From Verrucomicrobia bacterium Tous-C9LFEB (GTDB lineage Bacteria; Verrucomicrobiota; Verrucomicrobiia; Methylacidiphilales; UBA1321): 64,000 nucleotides of DNA. Below are positions 28,891 through 37,554 of the stretch, piece by piece. A model generated the notes under the pieces. It saw nothing but the letters and a program-made list of their open reading frames with translations. It did no database searches and was not told the DNA's origin. Numbering within the stretch: the stretch's first letter is position 1; each line of letters begins with the position of its first letter. The position numbers and the translations under genes were made by a program. The stretch is taken from assembly GCA_002304345.1 (NCBI GenBank), contig NEUU01000012.1, positions 1 through 64,000 on the forward strand. Direction: 5' to 3'.

Positions 28891-30537
28891 ATGACTGATT
28901 TTACTCCATGCAATGGCTCGGGCTGCAGCCATTTTGACAACGCGCCGCTTCCCACCGCGCTGGAAGGCATCGCACCGAACGCGTGCCGCATCATTCGCGA
29001 TCTCACCCTGCTTTTCGAAATCTCCCAGATCGTTGCGGGGAATCTCGAAGTGCGCGAAACGATCCGGCCCATTCTCAAACAACTCTGCACGAGCATTGGC
29101 GCGCAGCGGGGGATGATCAACATCATCAACCGCGAGACCTCCGAACTGCCGATCGACGAATCGTTCGGCCTTACCCCCGAGGAGAAATCGCAGAGCCACT
29201 CCAAACTCGGCGAAGGCCTCATCGGCATGGTCGGCGAAACCGGCAAGCCCATCGTCGTCTCCAACATCAGCCAGAGCGAACATTTCCGCGACCGCACTCC
29301 CACGCCGGCGGAGTTCAACGAGAGCGACGTTTCCGCCGCCTTTTTCTGCGTGCCCATCCGCACCGCGCAAGCCATTCACGGCACCCTCAGCATCGAACGC
29401 ATCATGCGTCGCGGCGAACCGACCGACGACGACCTGCGCCTGCTGACGCTCATCGCCTCGGTGATCGCCCAGGCCGTGAGCGTGCGCCAGTCCACGCAGG
29501 AACGCCTGCAGGTATTGCGCCGGGAAAACGAGCGGTTGCAGGAGCAGATCAAAAATCAGTTCAAGCCGATCAACATGATCGGCAGTTCGAGCGCCATGCG
29601 TTCGGTCTACCTCCACATCGAGCAAGTCTCGACCAGCGCCACGACCACCGTGCTCATCCGCGGCGAGAGCGGCGTGGGCAAGGAGCTCGTCGCCAGCGCG
29701 ATCCACAACGCGAGCAATCGCAAGGGCAAGGCCTTCGTGAAGGTGAATTGCGCGGCGTTGCCGGACTCGATCATTGAAAGCGAATTGTTCGGTCACGAAA
29801 AAGGCGCGTTCACCGGTGCCATCGCGATGCGCAAGGGCCGCTTCGAAATCGCCAACGGCGGCACGATCTTCCTCGACGAAATTGGTGACATCTCACCGGC
29901 CACACAGGTGAAGCTCCTGCGCGTGCTGCAGGAAAAGGAGTTCGAGCGCGTGGGCAGCCAGACGCCGATCCGTTGCGACGTGCGCGTGATCGCGGCGACC
30001 AGCCGCAATCTGGAACAGCTCATCGAGGAGCAGAAATTCCGCATGGATCTTTACTACCGGCTCAACGTGTTCCCGATCTATGTGCCGCCGCTGCGCGAAC
30101 GGAAGTCGGATATTCTCCAACTCGCGGATCATTTCGTGGAGAAGGACAGCCTCGCCGCCGGCAAGAACATCCGTCGCATTTCCACCGCCGCGATCGACTT
30201 GCTGATGAGCTATCACTGGCCGGGCAACGTGCGGGAATTGGAGAACTGTATTGAGCGGGCCGTGCTGCTCTGCAACGACGACGCGATCCATGCGCATCAT
30301 CTCCCGCCCACGCTGCAAGCCGCCGAACCCGCTTCCATCCAATCCCGCAGCACGCTCGACAGCGCGCTAAACTCCCTCGAACGCGAGATGCTGATCGATG
30401 CGCTCAAGGCCACGCAAGGCAATATGTCGCAAGCCGCGCGCATGCTGGGGATCACGGAACGCATCATGGGTCTGCGCGTGAAAAAACACGTGATCGAACC
30501 CGGTATCTTCCGCCAAGCCACCCCCGCCGTCGCGTGA
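28891..30537 (+). CDS. nifA: Sigma-54-dependent nif activator NifA
   Basis: The 548-residue protein has a GAF domain (about 30-190), a linker helix, an AAA+ domain (about 210-430) with Walker A GESGVGKE (from residue 258) and the sigma-54 contact loop GAFTGA (from residue 305), and a Fis-type helix-turn-helix (about 511-533, NMSQAARMLGITERIMGLRV). Domain order and sequence fit NifA. Cys occurs at the N-terminus (PCNGSGC) and as C-x7-C in ENCIERAVLLC, but the full Cys motif of oxygen-sensitive rhizobial NifA is not obvious. It would activate the promoter at 14592-14607. A palindromic element starts 4 nt after its stop. Confidence 0.9.
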   Translation: MTDFTPCNGSGCSHFDNAPLPTALEGIAPNACRIIRDLTLLFEISQIVAGNLEVRETIRPILKQLCTSIGAQRGMINIINRETSELPIDESFGLTPEEKSQSHSKLGEGLIGMVGETGKPIVVSNISQSEHFRDRTPTPAEFNESDVSAAFFCVPIRTAQAIHGTLSIERIMRRGEPTDDDLRLLTLIASVIAQAVSVRQSTQERLQVLRRENERLQEQIKNQFKPINMIGSSSAMRSVYLHIEQVSTSATTTVLIRGESGVGKELVASAIHNASNRKGKAFVKVNCAALPDSIIESELFGHEKGAFTGAIAMRKGRFEIANGGTIFLDEIGDISPATQVKLLRVLQEKEFERVGSQTPIRCDVRVIAATSRNLEQLIEEQKFRMDLYYRLNVFPIYVPPLRERKSDILQLADHFVEKDSLAAGKNIRRISTAAIDLLMSYHWPGNVRELENCIERAVLLCNDDAIHAHHLPPTLQAAEPASIQSRSTLDSALNSLEREMLIDALKATQGNMSQAARMLGITERIMGLRVKKHVIEPGIFRQATPAVA

Positions 30538-30541
30538 GTCT

Positions 30542-30825
30542 TTGGGGCGCTGCCCCCAACCCCGCTAAAGGGGCAACGTGACGTTGCATCCAGATACGCT
30601 GACGCCGGAACTGAATATCCTTTCGGCAACAAGCTGGGTCCAGCGTCACGCTGGCCTTGAACAAGGCTGGACCTGTGATCCCAAGCTCAATCAAATGGTA
30701 AAGATCTGCGTTTGAGAACCACTTGGGCCGCGCTGCCTTTTACGTCCGCGTAAAAGGCAGCGCGGCCCAATGCGGGGTTTCCAAAGGGAATCATTCCCTT
30801 TGGTGGGGTGTGGGGCGAAGCCCTA
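30542..30825. repeat. Gene-end palindromic element, double copy (nifA / membrane protein gene)
   Basis: From the nifA stop: GGGGC-GCT-GCCCC (30542-30559), GCAACG-TGA-CGTTGC (30573-30587), CCAGCG-TCA-CGCTGG (30640-30654). From the opposite gene: GGGC-TTC-GCCC right behind its TAG, a perfect 10-bp TCA-loop hairpin (30781-30803), and a perfect 22-bp palindrome with TCCG loop (30723-30770). The long stem differs from 21131-21176 in five neighbouring base pairs, changed on both arms. No gene is seen in 30538-30822. Confidence 0.8.
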
Positions 30826-31551
30826 CAAATCTTTGACGCTTTCGGCGTAGATCGGACCGAACCAGGTATCCACGAGGCAGAGGCCGAACACCGCGGCGAA
30901 AGGGATCGTGTAGAAGAACGCGGTCGTGACCGCGTTCAAGCCGATCAGGAACATCGACGCCAGCAGATAATCTTTCCAGTTCTTGCTGAACAAGCGGACA
31001 TTCGTCGCATAATCGAGGGCGCAATCCAGCACGCTCGCGCCATCCAGCCAGCGGCAGCACGCCACCCCGCAGAACGGAATCACCAGCAGCATGATCGGTT
31101 GCACGAACATCGACAGCAACGCATCCGGCAGACCGCACAGGCGGATGAACACCACGTAACAAAAGGCCATCCAGATACCCACCGGCAGCAGGAGCGTGAA
31201 GATCGCCAGCACCAATTTCACCGCGCCTTCCTTGGCGAAGCGGGGCAACACCGCGACGCTCCAGTCCGGCAATTGCGGAGCGCTGCCCGTGCGGGCGCGG
31301 CGCAGCACTTCATAGGTGAATCCGAGCGGGAACCAGAACGTGAGCACGTTGAAACCGAGAATCCACGGGAAGACCGCTTTGACCCAGGCGATTTCCAAAG
31401 CAGGGTCTTGAATGCCGCGGAGATACACGGGTAACAGCGCGAGCAAAAACGGGTTAATTAGAAGGAAACCGCCGAGCAATACTTTTGGTAACCAATAGCG
31501 GTCAGACAAAATCTTGCCAAAGCCTTCCTTAAAATCGAAAAAACGAACCAT
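30823..31551 (-). CDS. Multi-pass membrane protein, DUF4013-like
   Basis: The frame stays open far upstream, but the protein-like part starts at the ATG giving MVRFFDFKEGFGKILSDRYW (242 aa). It has about six membrane helices (LLGGFLLINPFLLALLPVYL, WILGFNVLTFWFPLG and others), an internal W-rich loop PQLPDWS, and ends YAESVKDL. Length and the PxLPDWS segment recall DUF4013 membrane proteins, whose role is unknown. There is no strong ribosome-binding site. Confidence 0.6.
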   Translation of the reverse strand: MVRFFDFKEGFGKILSDRYWLPKVLLGGFLLINPFLLALLPVYLRGIQDPALEIAWVKAVFPWILGFNVLTFWFPLGFTYEVLRRARTGSAPQLPDWSVAVLPRFAKEGAVKLVLAIFTLLLPVGIWMAFCYVVFIRLCGLPDALLSMFVQPIMLLVIPFCGVACCRWLDGASVLDCALDYATNVRLFSKNWKDYLLASMFLIGLNAVTTAFFYTIPFAAVFGLCLVDTWFGPIYAESVKDL

Positions 31552-31659
31552 GATCGACAATATAGAGGGAGAAGCGCAAGGCTGGTCAAGTCGCTTATCG
31601 AAAAAAACGGCTTCACTTTCCGGGTGATTAAAACATTGAGGCATGGCGTGCAAAAGGTT

Positions 31660-32145
31660 ATGAAAAGGGCGATGGCATCTCCCAAAATCGCTCCCACTCT
31701 CACCACTGCGGAAGAAGCGCGCCAACTCCTGGCCCTGAGAAAGGGCGACGACTCCTATAATAATGCCATCGCCATGCTGCGCGCGCAGTTCGGCGTGATC
31801 CAGTCCCGGTACCAATTCATGATCACGCTCTGCGCCTTGGCCATGACGATCACCGGTTTCTCCGGACCCAAGATCGCGGCCAGCAACGAGTTCTCCCGTT
31901 ACACCATGGCCATCGGGCTGGTGTTTGTCCTCGCCACCACGCTCCTCATGCTCGTCAGCAGTTTGAAGCTCAAATGGGTCACCCAGATGGGCGGCGACAA
32001 TCCGCAGGATACGATCGAAGGCATCCTTCGCTACCGCGATCTCAAGACCAAAATGCTGGGCGTGAAGATGATCCTCCTCGCCATTGGGCTTTCCTTCTAC
32101 GTCTCCAGCGTGGTCTATTATTTCTTGGCCTACGACCGGGTCTGA
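31660..32145 (+). CDS. Small membrane protein of unknown function
   Basis: The 161-residue protein (start MKRAMASPKIAPTLTTAEEA; a GTG at 31624 would add 12 residues) has a soluble N-terminal helix region, then membrane helices at about 60-75, 85-105 and 140-158 (FMITLCALAMTITGFS, YTMAIGLVFVLATTLLMLVS, MILLAIGLSFYVSSVVYYF). I do not recognise the family. It is divergent from the DUF4013-like gene and 79 bp before the SGNH hydrolase gene. Confidence 0.55.
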   Translation: MKRAMASPKIAPTLTTAEEARQLLALRKGDDSYNNAIAMLRAQFGVIQSRYQFMITLCALAMTITGFSGPKIAASNEFSRYTMAIGLVFVLATTLLMLVSSLKLKWVTQMGGDNPQDTIEGILRYRDLKTKMLGVKMILLAIGLSFYVSSVVYYFLAYDRV

Positions 32146-32224
32146 TCGCACGGGCGAACATAACGGACAGTAGGGCGAAATTAGTATTCGCAATTTTGAG
32201 GTCAACTCTTACGCTCTTTCCCTT

Positions 32225-32971
32225 ATGAAATCCTCTTTTCTGGTTTCGATGATGGCGTTGCTGTTGGGCCTCGCTTCGGTGGGTGCGGCAGAGAAAGTGT
32301 ATACACCTCCGGTCCTTCCCGAAGGCATCAATCCCGCGACCTATCCCATGCCGCGCGACGATTGGTATGCGCGCGTGCAGAACAATTTCAACAGGACCCA
32401 GGGCAAGCAGTTTGACCTGATCTTCGACGGCGACTCGATCACCGACGGCTGGCAAGGCAAGGGCAAGGAAGTCTGGGCGCAACGGTACGGCGCGCTCAAT
32501 GCCGCCAATTTCGGTATCGGTGGCGACCGGACCGAGCATGTGCTCTGGCGTTTGGGCAAGGGACAGGTCGACGGGATGAACCCGAAGCTCATCGTCCTCA
32601 TGATTGGCACCAACAATTCCGGCCGCGACACGGCGGACCAGATTGCCGAGGGCGTCAAAGCCGTCGTCAACGAGTACCTCAAGCGTTGCCCGAATTCGAA
32701 ACTGCTTCTGCTCGCGATCTTCCCGCGCAGCGAAAAGCCCACCGACGCGATCCGCGCCAAGCTGGCCGAGGTCAACACCAAGATCTCCGCCCTGGCCGAC
32801 GGCAAGCGCGTGACCTATCTCGACATCGGCGCCAAATTCCTCTCTCCCGATGGCACTCTGTCGCGCGACATCATGCCCGACTTCCTCCACCCCAACGAAA
32901 AGGGCTACCAGATCTGGGCCGACGCGATCCAGTCGGTGATCGATTCGTATTTCGCGGCCGCCAAGAAATAA
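32225..32971 (+). CDS. Secreted SGNH/GDSL-family hydrolase
   Basis: The 248-residue protein has a signal peptide (1-22, ending VGAAE). The block I nucleophile is S71 in FDGDSITDGW, followed by NFGIGGDRTEHVLWRL (block II Gly), MIGTNNSG (block III Asn) and the catalytic Asp/His pair in PDFLHPNEKGYQIW (block V). This layout matches the PAF-acetylhydrolase-like / acyl-esterase branch. Many secreted relatives remove acetyl groups from sugars. It is followed by a clear terminator. Confidence 0.88.
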   Translation: MKSSFLVSMMALLLGLASVGAAEKVYTPPVLPEGINPATYPMPRDDWYARVQNNFNRTQGKQFDLIFDGDSITDGWQGKGKEVWAQRYGALNAANFGIGGDRTEHVLWRLGKGQVDGMNPKLIVLMIGTNNSGRDTADQIAEGVKAVVNEYLKRCPNSKLLLLAIFPRSEKPTDAIRAKLAEVNTKISALADGKRVTYLDIGAKFLSPDGTLSRDIMPDFLHPNEKGYQIWADAIQSVIDSYFAAAKK

Positions 32972-32986
32972 CCGGCGTGCTTGAAT

Positions 32987-33017
32987 AAAGACGGCATCCT
33001 CTCGGGTGCCGTCTTTT
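32987..33017 (+). terminator. Intrinsic terminator after the SGNH hydrolase gene
   Basis: A 10-bp stem (AAAGACGGCA / TGCCGTCTTT) has a 10-nt loop and is followed by TTGTTTT. It starts 16 nt after the stop codon. Confidence 0.8.
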
Positions 33018-33084
33018 GTTTTGGGCTTTCCGCTCGATTATGCGGGATCGTGTCATCACGAGATTGCGAGGGGGAATGACGATT

Positions 33085-33173
33085 TGGAGTGCGGCGGCTT
33101 GCCGCCGCTTTGCCGTTCGGGAGCTGGCTCCCGTGCTACTCACTCCCCTCCGGCAGCAAGCTCCCGCACTCCA
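33085..33173. repeat. Inverted-repeat element TGGAGTGCGG with two inner hairpins
   Basis: The outer arms TGGAGTGCGG (33085-33094) and CCGCACTCCA (33164-33173) are perfect inverse copies. Inside are GCGGCGGC-TT-GCCGCCGC (33091-33108, overlapping the outer arm) and CGGGAGC-TG-GCTCCCG (33118-33133). The layout resembles the cloverleaf-type repeat but the sequence is different and the inner loops have two bases. It lies in the gap 33018-33262, which has no gene. Confidence 0.65.
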
Positions 33174-33262
33174 GATGATCCTTCGTGGTTGCGCCGTCCG
33201 TCGCGCTTACCTCTCTGACGACATCTCGTGACGACACGATCTGATAGGCTATAGTGGAACCA

Positions 33263-33961
33263 ATGAAACTACTGCGCTCCTGCGTTGTCCGACGGATTGA
33301 GACCTCGGGGCTGATCTTCGTCACGGGACTGCTCTTCTTCGTGATGTTCGCCGTAGTGGAAGGTCCCTGGGATCGTCTGGCCGACTGGCATCGACTCACG
33401 GGCCAATGGCCGGTTCCTCTCGAGATCGCCCGATGGATCTCGCATTGGTGCGATTTTTGGCCCGGTGGACTCTTGTTTTGCCTCACGCTGGGGGCGGTCG
33501 GCATCGGACTCCGCCAGCCTCACCTGGGTCGCGCGGCCCTCGTCGCCATTACCGCCGCGTTACTGGCGGGAACGGTGACCGTGGCGCTCAAAGGCATCTT
33601 GGGTCGGGCCCGGCCGCATGTGGCGCAGACCCTGCAGATTGACGATGGTTTTCATGGTCCCCATCTCACCTCCGGTTTTGCCAGTTTTCCTTCGGGTCAC
33701 ACGACCACCGCCTTTGCCGTGGCGGTCACGCTGGCTATTTTGGTGCCGAAAGTCGGAAAACCCGCCGTGGTGATGGCGGGGATCATCGGTTGGTCACGGG
33801 CCTACGTGGGGGCTCATTATCTGGGTGATGTCGTCGCCGGGATGTGGATTGGCTCCTATGTCGGTTGGCTTCTGGCCATGTCCTACCGCACCTGGCGGCT
33901 CTGGAAAGAGGAATTTCACGATCTGCGGCAGGTTCGGACAGAGGAAACGCATCTGGTTTAG
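33263..33961 (+). CDS. PAP2-family membrane phosphatase
   Basis: The 232-residue membrane protein carries the three PAP2 signature blocks: KGILGRARPH, PSGHTTTAFAVA and SRAYVGAHYLGDVVAG. These blocks bind phosphate and hold the catalytic His residues. Family members dephosphorylate undecaprenyl pyrophosphate or lipid phosphates at the outer face of the inner membrane. The ATG at 33263 is preferred over the GTG at 33254, as GGA lies 5 nt before it. Confidence 0.85.
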   Translation: MKLLRSCVVRRIETSGLIFVTGLLFFVMFAVVEGPWDRLADWHRLTGQWPVPLEIARWISHWCDFWPGGLLFCLTLGAVGIGLRQPHLGRAALVAITAALLAGTVTVALKGILGRARPHVAQTLQIDDGFHGPHLTSGFASFPSGHTTTAFAVAVTLAILVPKVGKPAVVMAGIIGWSRAYVGAHYLGDVVAGMWIGSYVGWLLAMSYRTWRLWKEEFHDLRQVRTEETHLV

Positions 33962-34003
33962 TCTGGATGGCCGCAATGTTCGAACTCCTGGAGCACCCCA
34001 ACT

Positions 34004-34136
34004 GATCCTTCGACAAGCTCAGGATGACGTGGAATGAAAGTAATGTTCAAGGGTAAGCTTCTACTCTTGCGAGAACTCCTCACGATCATTTGAAATTGCT
34101 ACCCCAAACCCGTCATCCTGAGCTTGTCGAAGGATC
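34004..34136. repeat. 26-bp inverted repeat with the word ATCCTTCGACAAGCTCAGGA
   Basis: Positions 34004-34029 and 34111-34136 are perfect 26-bp inverse copies separated by 81 bp. The word recurs in many unrelated bacterial genomes as an interspersed repeat (my recollection, not checked). It lies in the gap between the PAP2 gene and amtB; the region 34137-34254 has no further gene and no sigma-54 motif that I can see. Confidence 0.7.
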
Positions 34137-34254
34137 GGGTGGGATGGTTTAGGATACGACAATCAATTGGAAATCCGTTGAACCATCAGGGAAGGGATAA
34201 CTGCCTCCGGACGATGCGCTAGTACTTGGCATGGAGGCTGCTGCAAGCCCTTCG

Positions 34255-35829
34255 ATGTCATCCCTATCGAAAACACTCTTGATCCTGACCACGGCGCTAT
34301 TTGTCAGCGCGGCTTCGCTGACAGCTCAGGATGCCACTACGACAACCCCCGAAGCCTCGGTGCCAGCGGCTTCCCATGCGGCGGTTGTGGCCAACGCGGC
34401 GGATATCAAAACTTTGACCGAAAACGTCCAGAAAATCACCGATGGTCTCGCCACCGGCGCGGTCAATCTCAACATCGTCTGGACCTTGCTGACCGGGTTT
34501 ATCGTTATGTTCATGCAGGCCGGGTTCGCCTTGGTGGAAACCGGGTTCACGCGGGCGAAAAACTGCTGTCACACCATGTCGATGAATTTCATGGTCTATT
34601 CTCTCGCCATGCTCGGCTTCTGGATGACCGGTTTTGCCATCATGTTTGGCGGTACCGGCGCACCGACTTCAGTTAGTACCGTTGGAACGCTCGGACCGGA
34701 GGTGGGCGCGGCACTCAATAGCGCACTGAGCTTTAATCTGGGTGGTAAGGAGTTTCAGCTCATGGGCACCACGGGTTGGTTCCTGACTGGTGAGAAATTC
34801 TGGACCGGCGGCATCTTCACTCTCTTCCTTTTCCAGATGGTGTTCATGGATACCACCGCGACGGTTCCCACGGGAGCGATGGCGGAACGCTGGAAGTTCC
34901 TCCCCTTCTGCATCTATGGGGTCTTTGTTGGAGCCTTTATCTACCCGCTCTATGGCAGCTGGGTCTGGGGCGGCGGCTGGCTCGCGGCGTTGGGCAAGAA
35001 CTTTGGCCTCGGTCACGGTCACGTCGACTTCGCCGGTTCCTCGGTGGTGCACTTGTGTGGTGGCGCGATTGCCCTCGCCGGTGCGCAGATTCTCGGACCG
35101 CGCTATGGCAAGTTCAACAAGAACGGCACCTCCAACCCGATCCCCGGTCACAACGTGCCCATGGCCATGCTCGGAACCTTCATCCTCGCCTTCGGCTGGT
35201 TCGGTTTCAACCCCGGCTCGACCCTGTCCGGTAGCGATCCGCAAATTGGAATTATCGCCACGAACACCATGCTCGCCACCGCCTCCGGTGCGGCCATGGG
35301 TATGATCATCACATGGTTCCGCTTCGGCAAACCCGATCCGAGCTTCATGTGCAATGGTCTCCTCGCCGGAGCCGTGGCCATCACCGCGCCCTGCGCGTTC
35401 GTCGAATCCTGGGTGGCAGTCTTGATCGGAGCCGTTGCGGGAGTCTGGGTGCTCTACGCCGCGCTCTTCGTGGAAGAAGTGCTCAAGGTCGATGACCCCG
35501 TCGGTGCCATCGCGGTTCACGGTTGCAACGGCGCGTGGGGCGTCCTCTCCCTCGGCCTCTTTGCCAATGGCCGGTATGGCGCGGGTTGGAACGGTGTGGA
35601 AGGCAACGTCAAAGGGCTCTTCTACGGCGATGCCAGCCAATTCGTTGCCCAGTGCATCGGAACGATCACCTGCATCGTGGTGGTCTATGGCATCTCCTAC
35701 GTCTTCTTTATGCTTGTTGAAAAGACCATCGGCAACCGTGTCGAAGTCGTCGATGAAATCGCCGGTCTCGACATCCCGGAAATGGGTGCGCTCGGTTACC
35801 AGGCGGATATCAATCCCGAATCGCGCTAA
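34255..35829 (+). CDS. amtB: Ammonium transporter
   Basis: The protein has 524 residues from this ATG (another in-frame ATG lies 24 bp upstream). It has a signal-like N-terminus (to about residue 25), a periplasmic Ala/Thr-rich stretch, and then the Amt core with 11 membrane helices: FMQAGFALVETGFTRAKNC, the pore segment SSVVHLCGGAIALAGA with its conserved His, and AIAVHGCNGAWGVLSLGLFA with the second His. The cytoplasmic tail VDEIAGLDIPEMGALGYQAD carries the PII-contact motif. This second amtB has no glnK beside it. A terminator follows. Confidence 0.93.
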   Translation: MSSLSKTLLILTTALFVSAASLTAQDATTTTPEASVPAASHAAVVANAADIKTLTENVQKITDGLATGAVNLNIVWTLLTGFIVMFMQAGFALVETGFTRAKNCCHTMSMNFMVYSLAMLGFWMTGFAIMFGGTGAPTSVSTVGTLGPEVGAALNSALSFNLGGKEFQLMGTTGWFLTGEKFWTGGIFTLFLFQMVFMDTTATVPTGAMAERWKFLPFCIYGVFVGAFIYPLYGSWVWGGGWLAALGKNFGLGHGHVDFAGSSVVHLCGGAIALAGAQILGPRYGKFNKNGTSNPIPGHNVPMAMLGTFILAFGWFGFNPGSTLSGSDPQIGIIATNTMLATASGAAMGMIITWFRFGKPDPSFMCNGLLAGAVAITAPCAFVESWVAVLIGAVAGVWVLYAALFVEEVLKVDDPVGAIAVHGCNGAWGVLSLGLFANGRYGAGWNGVEGNVKGLFYGDASQFVAQCIGTITCIVVVYGISYVFFMLVEKTIGNRVEVVDEIAGLDIPEMGALGYQADINPESR

Positions 35830-35850
35830 ATTTCGTCTGCCATAAAAAGT

Positions 35851-35890
35851 GATCAGGGTCGGCTCTGCGGAGTCGGCCCTGATTTATTTT
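35851..35890 (+). terminator. Intrinsic terminator after amtB
   Basis: A stem of about 14 bp, with a few mismatches or G-T pairs, joins ATCAGGGTCGGCTC and GAGTCGGCCCTGAT around a TGCG loop, followed by TTATTTT. It starts 22 nt after the stop. Confidence 0.8.
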
Positions 35891-36373
35891 CAGCGTCACC
35901 CCGCAAAAATATCGCACACGCAGCTCACCTATCTCACCTAACGCAAACGCTTCCGCCCGATTCCTGCTAGAACTGGCACATGCGCGAGCGGTCTTCCTCT
36001 GACATTTCCGATTTGAAATTGGGAATAGTCCGGTTTGGTCTACACCGTCGTCGACATCCAACAGAAGCGGTCGATTCTTGTCGTCGTTTGTCGACGCTAT
36101 TTATTTTGGGGCCGGATCACCCGGACCGGATGAACCGCGCATTTCAGTGTTCCACAAAATCACGTCAATCCGACGTAATCAGTGGACAATCGGGAAAAAA
36201 ATGCCAAGACTCAGCAAATCGGTAAAGTTTTCCCACTCGAGTTCCGATCAATTGGGAGAGGAAAAACCGATGAAGGAGAAAAATTCCGCAATCCATGCTG
36301 AAGACCCCTTAAGGGTTTCGACCTTGACGGTATCTATTACCGCCTCTAAATAGAAAAAACTTACCTAATCATC
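35891..36373. promoter_or_regulatory. Upstream region of the mre cluster, no gene seen
   Basis: This 483-bp gap between amtB and mreB has short open frames on both strands, but none looks like a protein. Features seen are GTCGTCGACA at about 36050 with TGTCGACGC at 36090-36098 as a loose inverted pair, and ACCC-CTTA-AGGGT at about 36305. The last 60 bp before mreB are A+T-rich. The mreB promoter should lie here, but I cannot place it. Confidence 0.4.
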
Positions 36374-37408
36374 ATGTTTAAAGCCATTTCCAGTTTCTTC
36401 ATTAACGACATTGGGATCGACCTCGGCACCGCTAATACCTTGGTCTATGTTCGCGATCAGGGAATCGTCCTGCGCGAACCTTCCGTCGTGGCGATCCAGC
36501 AGGGCACGAAGAAGGTGCTCGCGGTCGGCGACGAAGCCAAGCGCATGCTGGGCCGTACGCCTGGCAGCATCATCGCCGTGCGCCCAATGAAGGATGGCGT
36601 CATCGCGGATTTCGAAATCACCGAAGCGATGTTGAAGGCCTTCATTCTCAAGGTCGCCAATCGCCGCAAGCTGCGCGCTCCCCGCGTCGTCATCGCGGTG
36701 CCCACTGGCATCACGGAAGTGGAAAAGCGCGCGGTGAAAGATTCCGCCCTCCACGCCGGTGCTCGCGAAGTGCATTTGATTGAAGAACCGATGGCTGCTG
36801 CGATTGGCGTCGGCCTGCCGGTGCAGGAAGCGGCCGGTAACATGATTGTGGATATCGGTGGTGGCACGACGGAAGTGGCGATCATCTCGCTCGCGGGCAT
36901 CGTGTTCAGCCGCAGCGTCCGCGTCGCCGGTGATGAACTCGACGAGAGCATCATCAACTACATGCGCCGCGCCTACAATTTGATGATCGGTGAGCGCTCG
37001 GCCGAAGAGATCAAGATCAAGATCGGCTCCGCCTACCCGATGGAAAAAGAATCGTCGATGGAAGTCAAAGGCCGCGATCTCGTCGCCGGATTGCCGAAGA
37101 CCCTCACCATCACCTCGCAGGAAGTGCGCGAAGCGATGCTCGAACCGATCTCGGTGATCGTCGAGAGCGTCCGCATCACCCTCGAGCGTTGCCCTCCAGA
37201 ACTCTCCGCCGACTTGGTCGAGCGCGGTATCGTGCTTGCCGGTGGCGGTGCGCTCCTGCGCGGCATGGATCGTCTCCTCGCGGAAGAAACCGGCCTGCCG
37301 GTGCACGTCGCGGAAGATCCCCTCAGCGCGGTGGCCGAAGGCACGGGCAAGGTGTTGCAGGAATTCAACTACCTGCGCAAGGTGGCCGAAGCCGAGCGTC
37401 AGATGTAG
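36374..37408 (+). CDS. mreB: Rod-shape actin homologue MreB
   Basis: The 344-residue protein is a complete Mre[21 protein letters not shown] (phosphate 1), [51 protein letters not shown] (phosphate 2) and [20 protein letters not shown] (adenosine). It polymerises under the inner membrane and guides the lateral cell-wall machinery. It heads the mreBCD-mrdA-rodA cluster, so the cell is probably rod-shaped or elongates laterally. Confidence 0.97.
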   Translation: MFKAISSFFINDIGIDLGTANTLVYVRDQGIVLREPSVVAIQQGTKKVLAVGDEAKRMLGRTPGSIIAVRPMKDGVIADFEITEAMLKAFILKVANRRKLRAPRVVIAVPTGITEVEKRAVKDSALHAGAREVHLIEEPMAAAIGVGLPVQEAAGNMIVDIGGGTTEVAIISLAGIVFSRSVRVAGDELDESIINYMRRAYNLMIGERSAEEIKIKIGSAYPMEKESSMEVKGRDLVAGLPKTLTITSQEVREAMLEPISVIVESVRITLERCPPELSADLVERGIVLAGGGALLRGMDRLLAEETGLPVHVAEDPLSAVAEGTGKVLQEFNYLRKVAEAERQM

Positions 37409-37448
37409 ATGTAAATGGGAAAGCGCACAACGCAGACCTCGAAAACTG

Positions 37449-37471
37449 GAAGCGGCGTTCATCGCCGCTTC
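37449..37471 (+). terminator. Hairpin after mreB, weak terminator
   Basis: A 9-bp stem (GAAGCGGCG / CGCCGCTTC) has a TTCAT loop and is followed by TGGTGTTTTA. The T-run is broken, so it may only reduce read-through into mreC. The cluster order suggests continued transcription. Confidence 0.45.
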
Positions 37472-37539
37472 TGGTGTTTTACGGTAGGCCGCTTTCCGCT
37501 GAAAACTTTGATGGAATGCCACCCCGCAAATAGTTGCGG

Positions 37540-37554
37540 GCAGCGTCACGCTGC
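37540..37554 (+). repeat. TCA-loop hairpin touching the mreC start codon
   Basis: GCAGCG-TCA-CGCTGC is a perfect 6-bp hairpin ending at the base before the mreC ATG. It is preceded by another stem, CCCGCAA / TTGCGGG (37523-37540). It belongs to the same TCA-loop type as 30640-30654 and 26818-26830. It occupies the place where a ribosome-binding site would be, and none is visible. Confidence 0.6.

Noticed and set aside
28834..29796. Minus-strand frame of 320 codons opposite nifA
   Set aside because: It overlaps the GAF and AAA+ coding region of nifA and has no recognisable domain.
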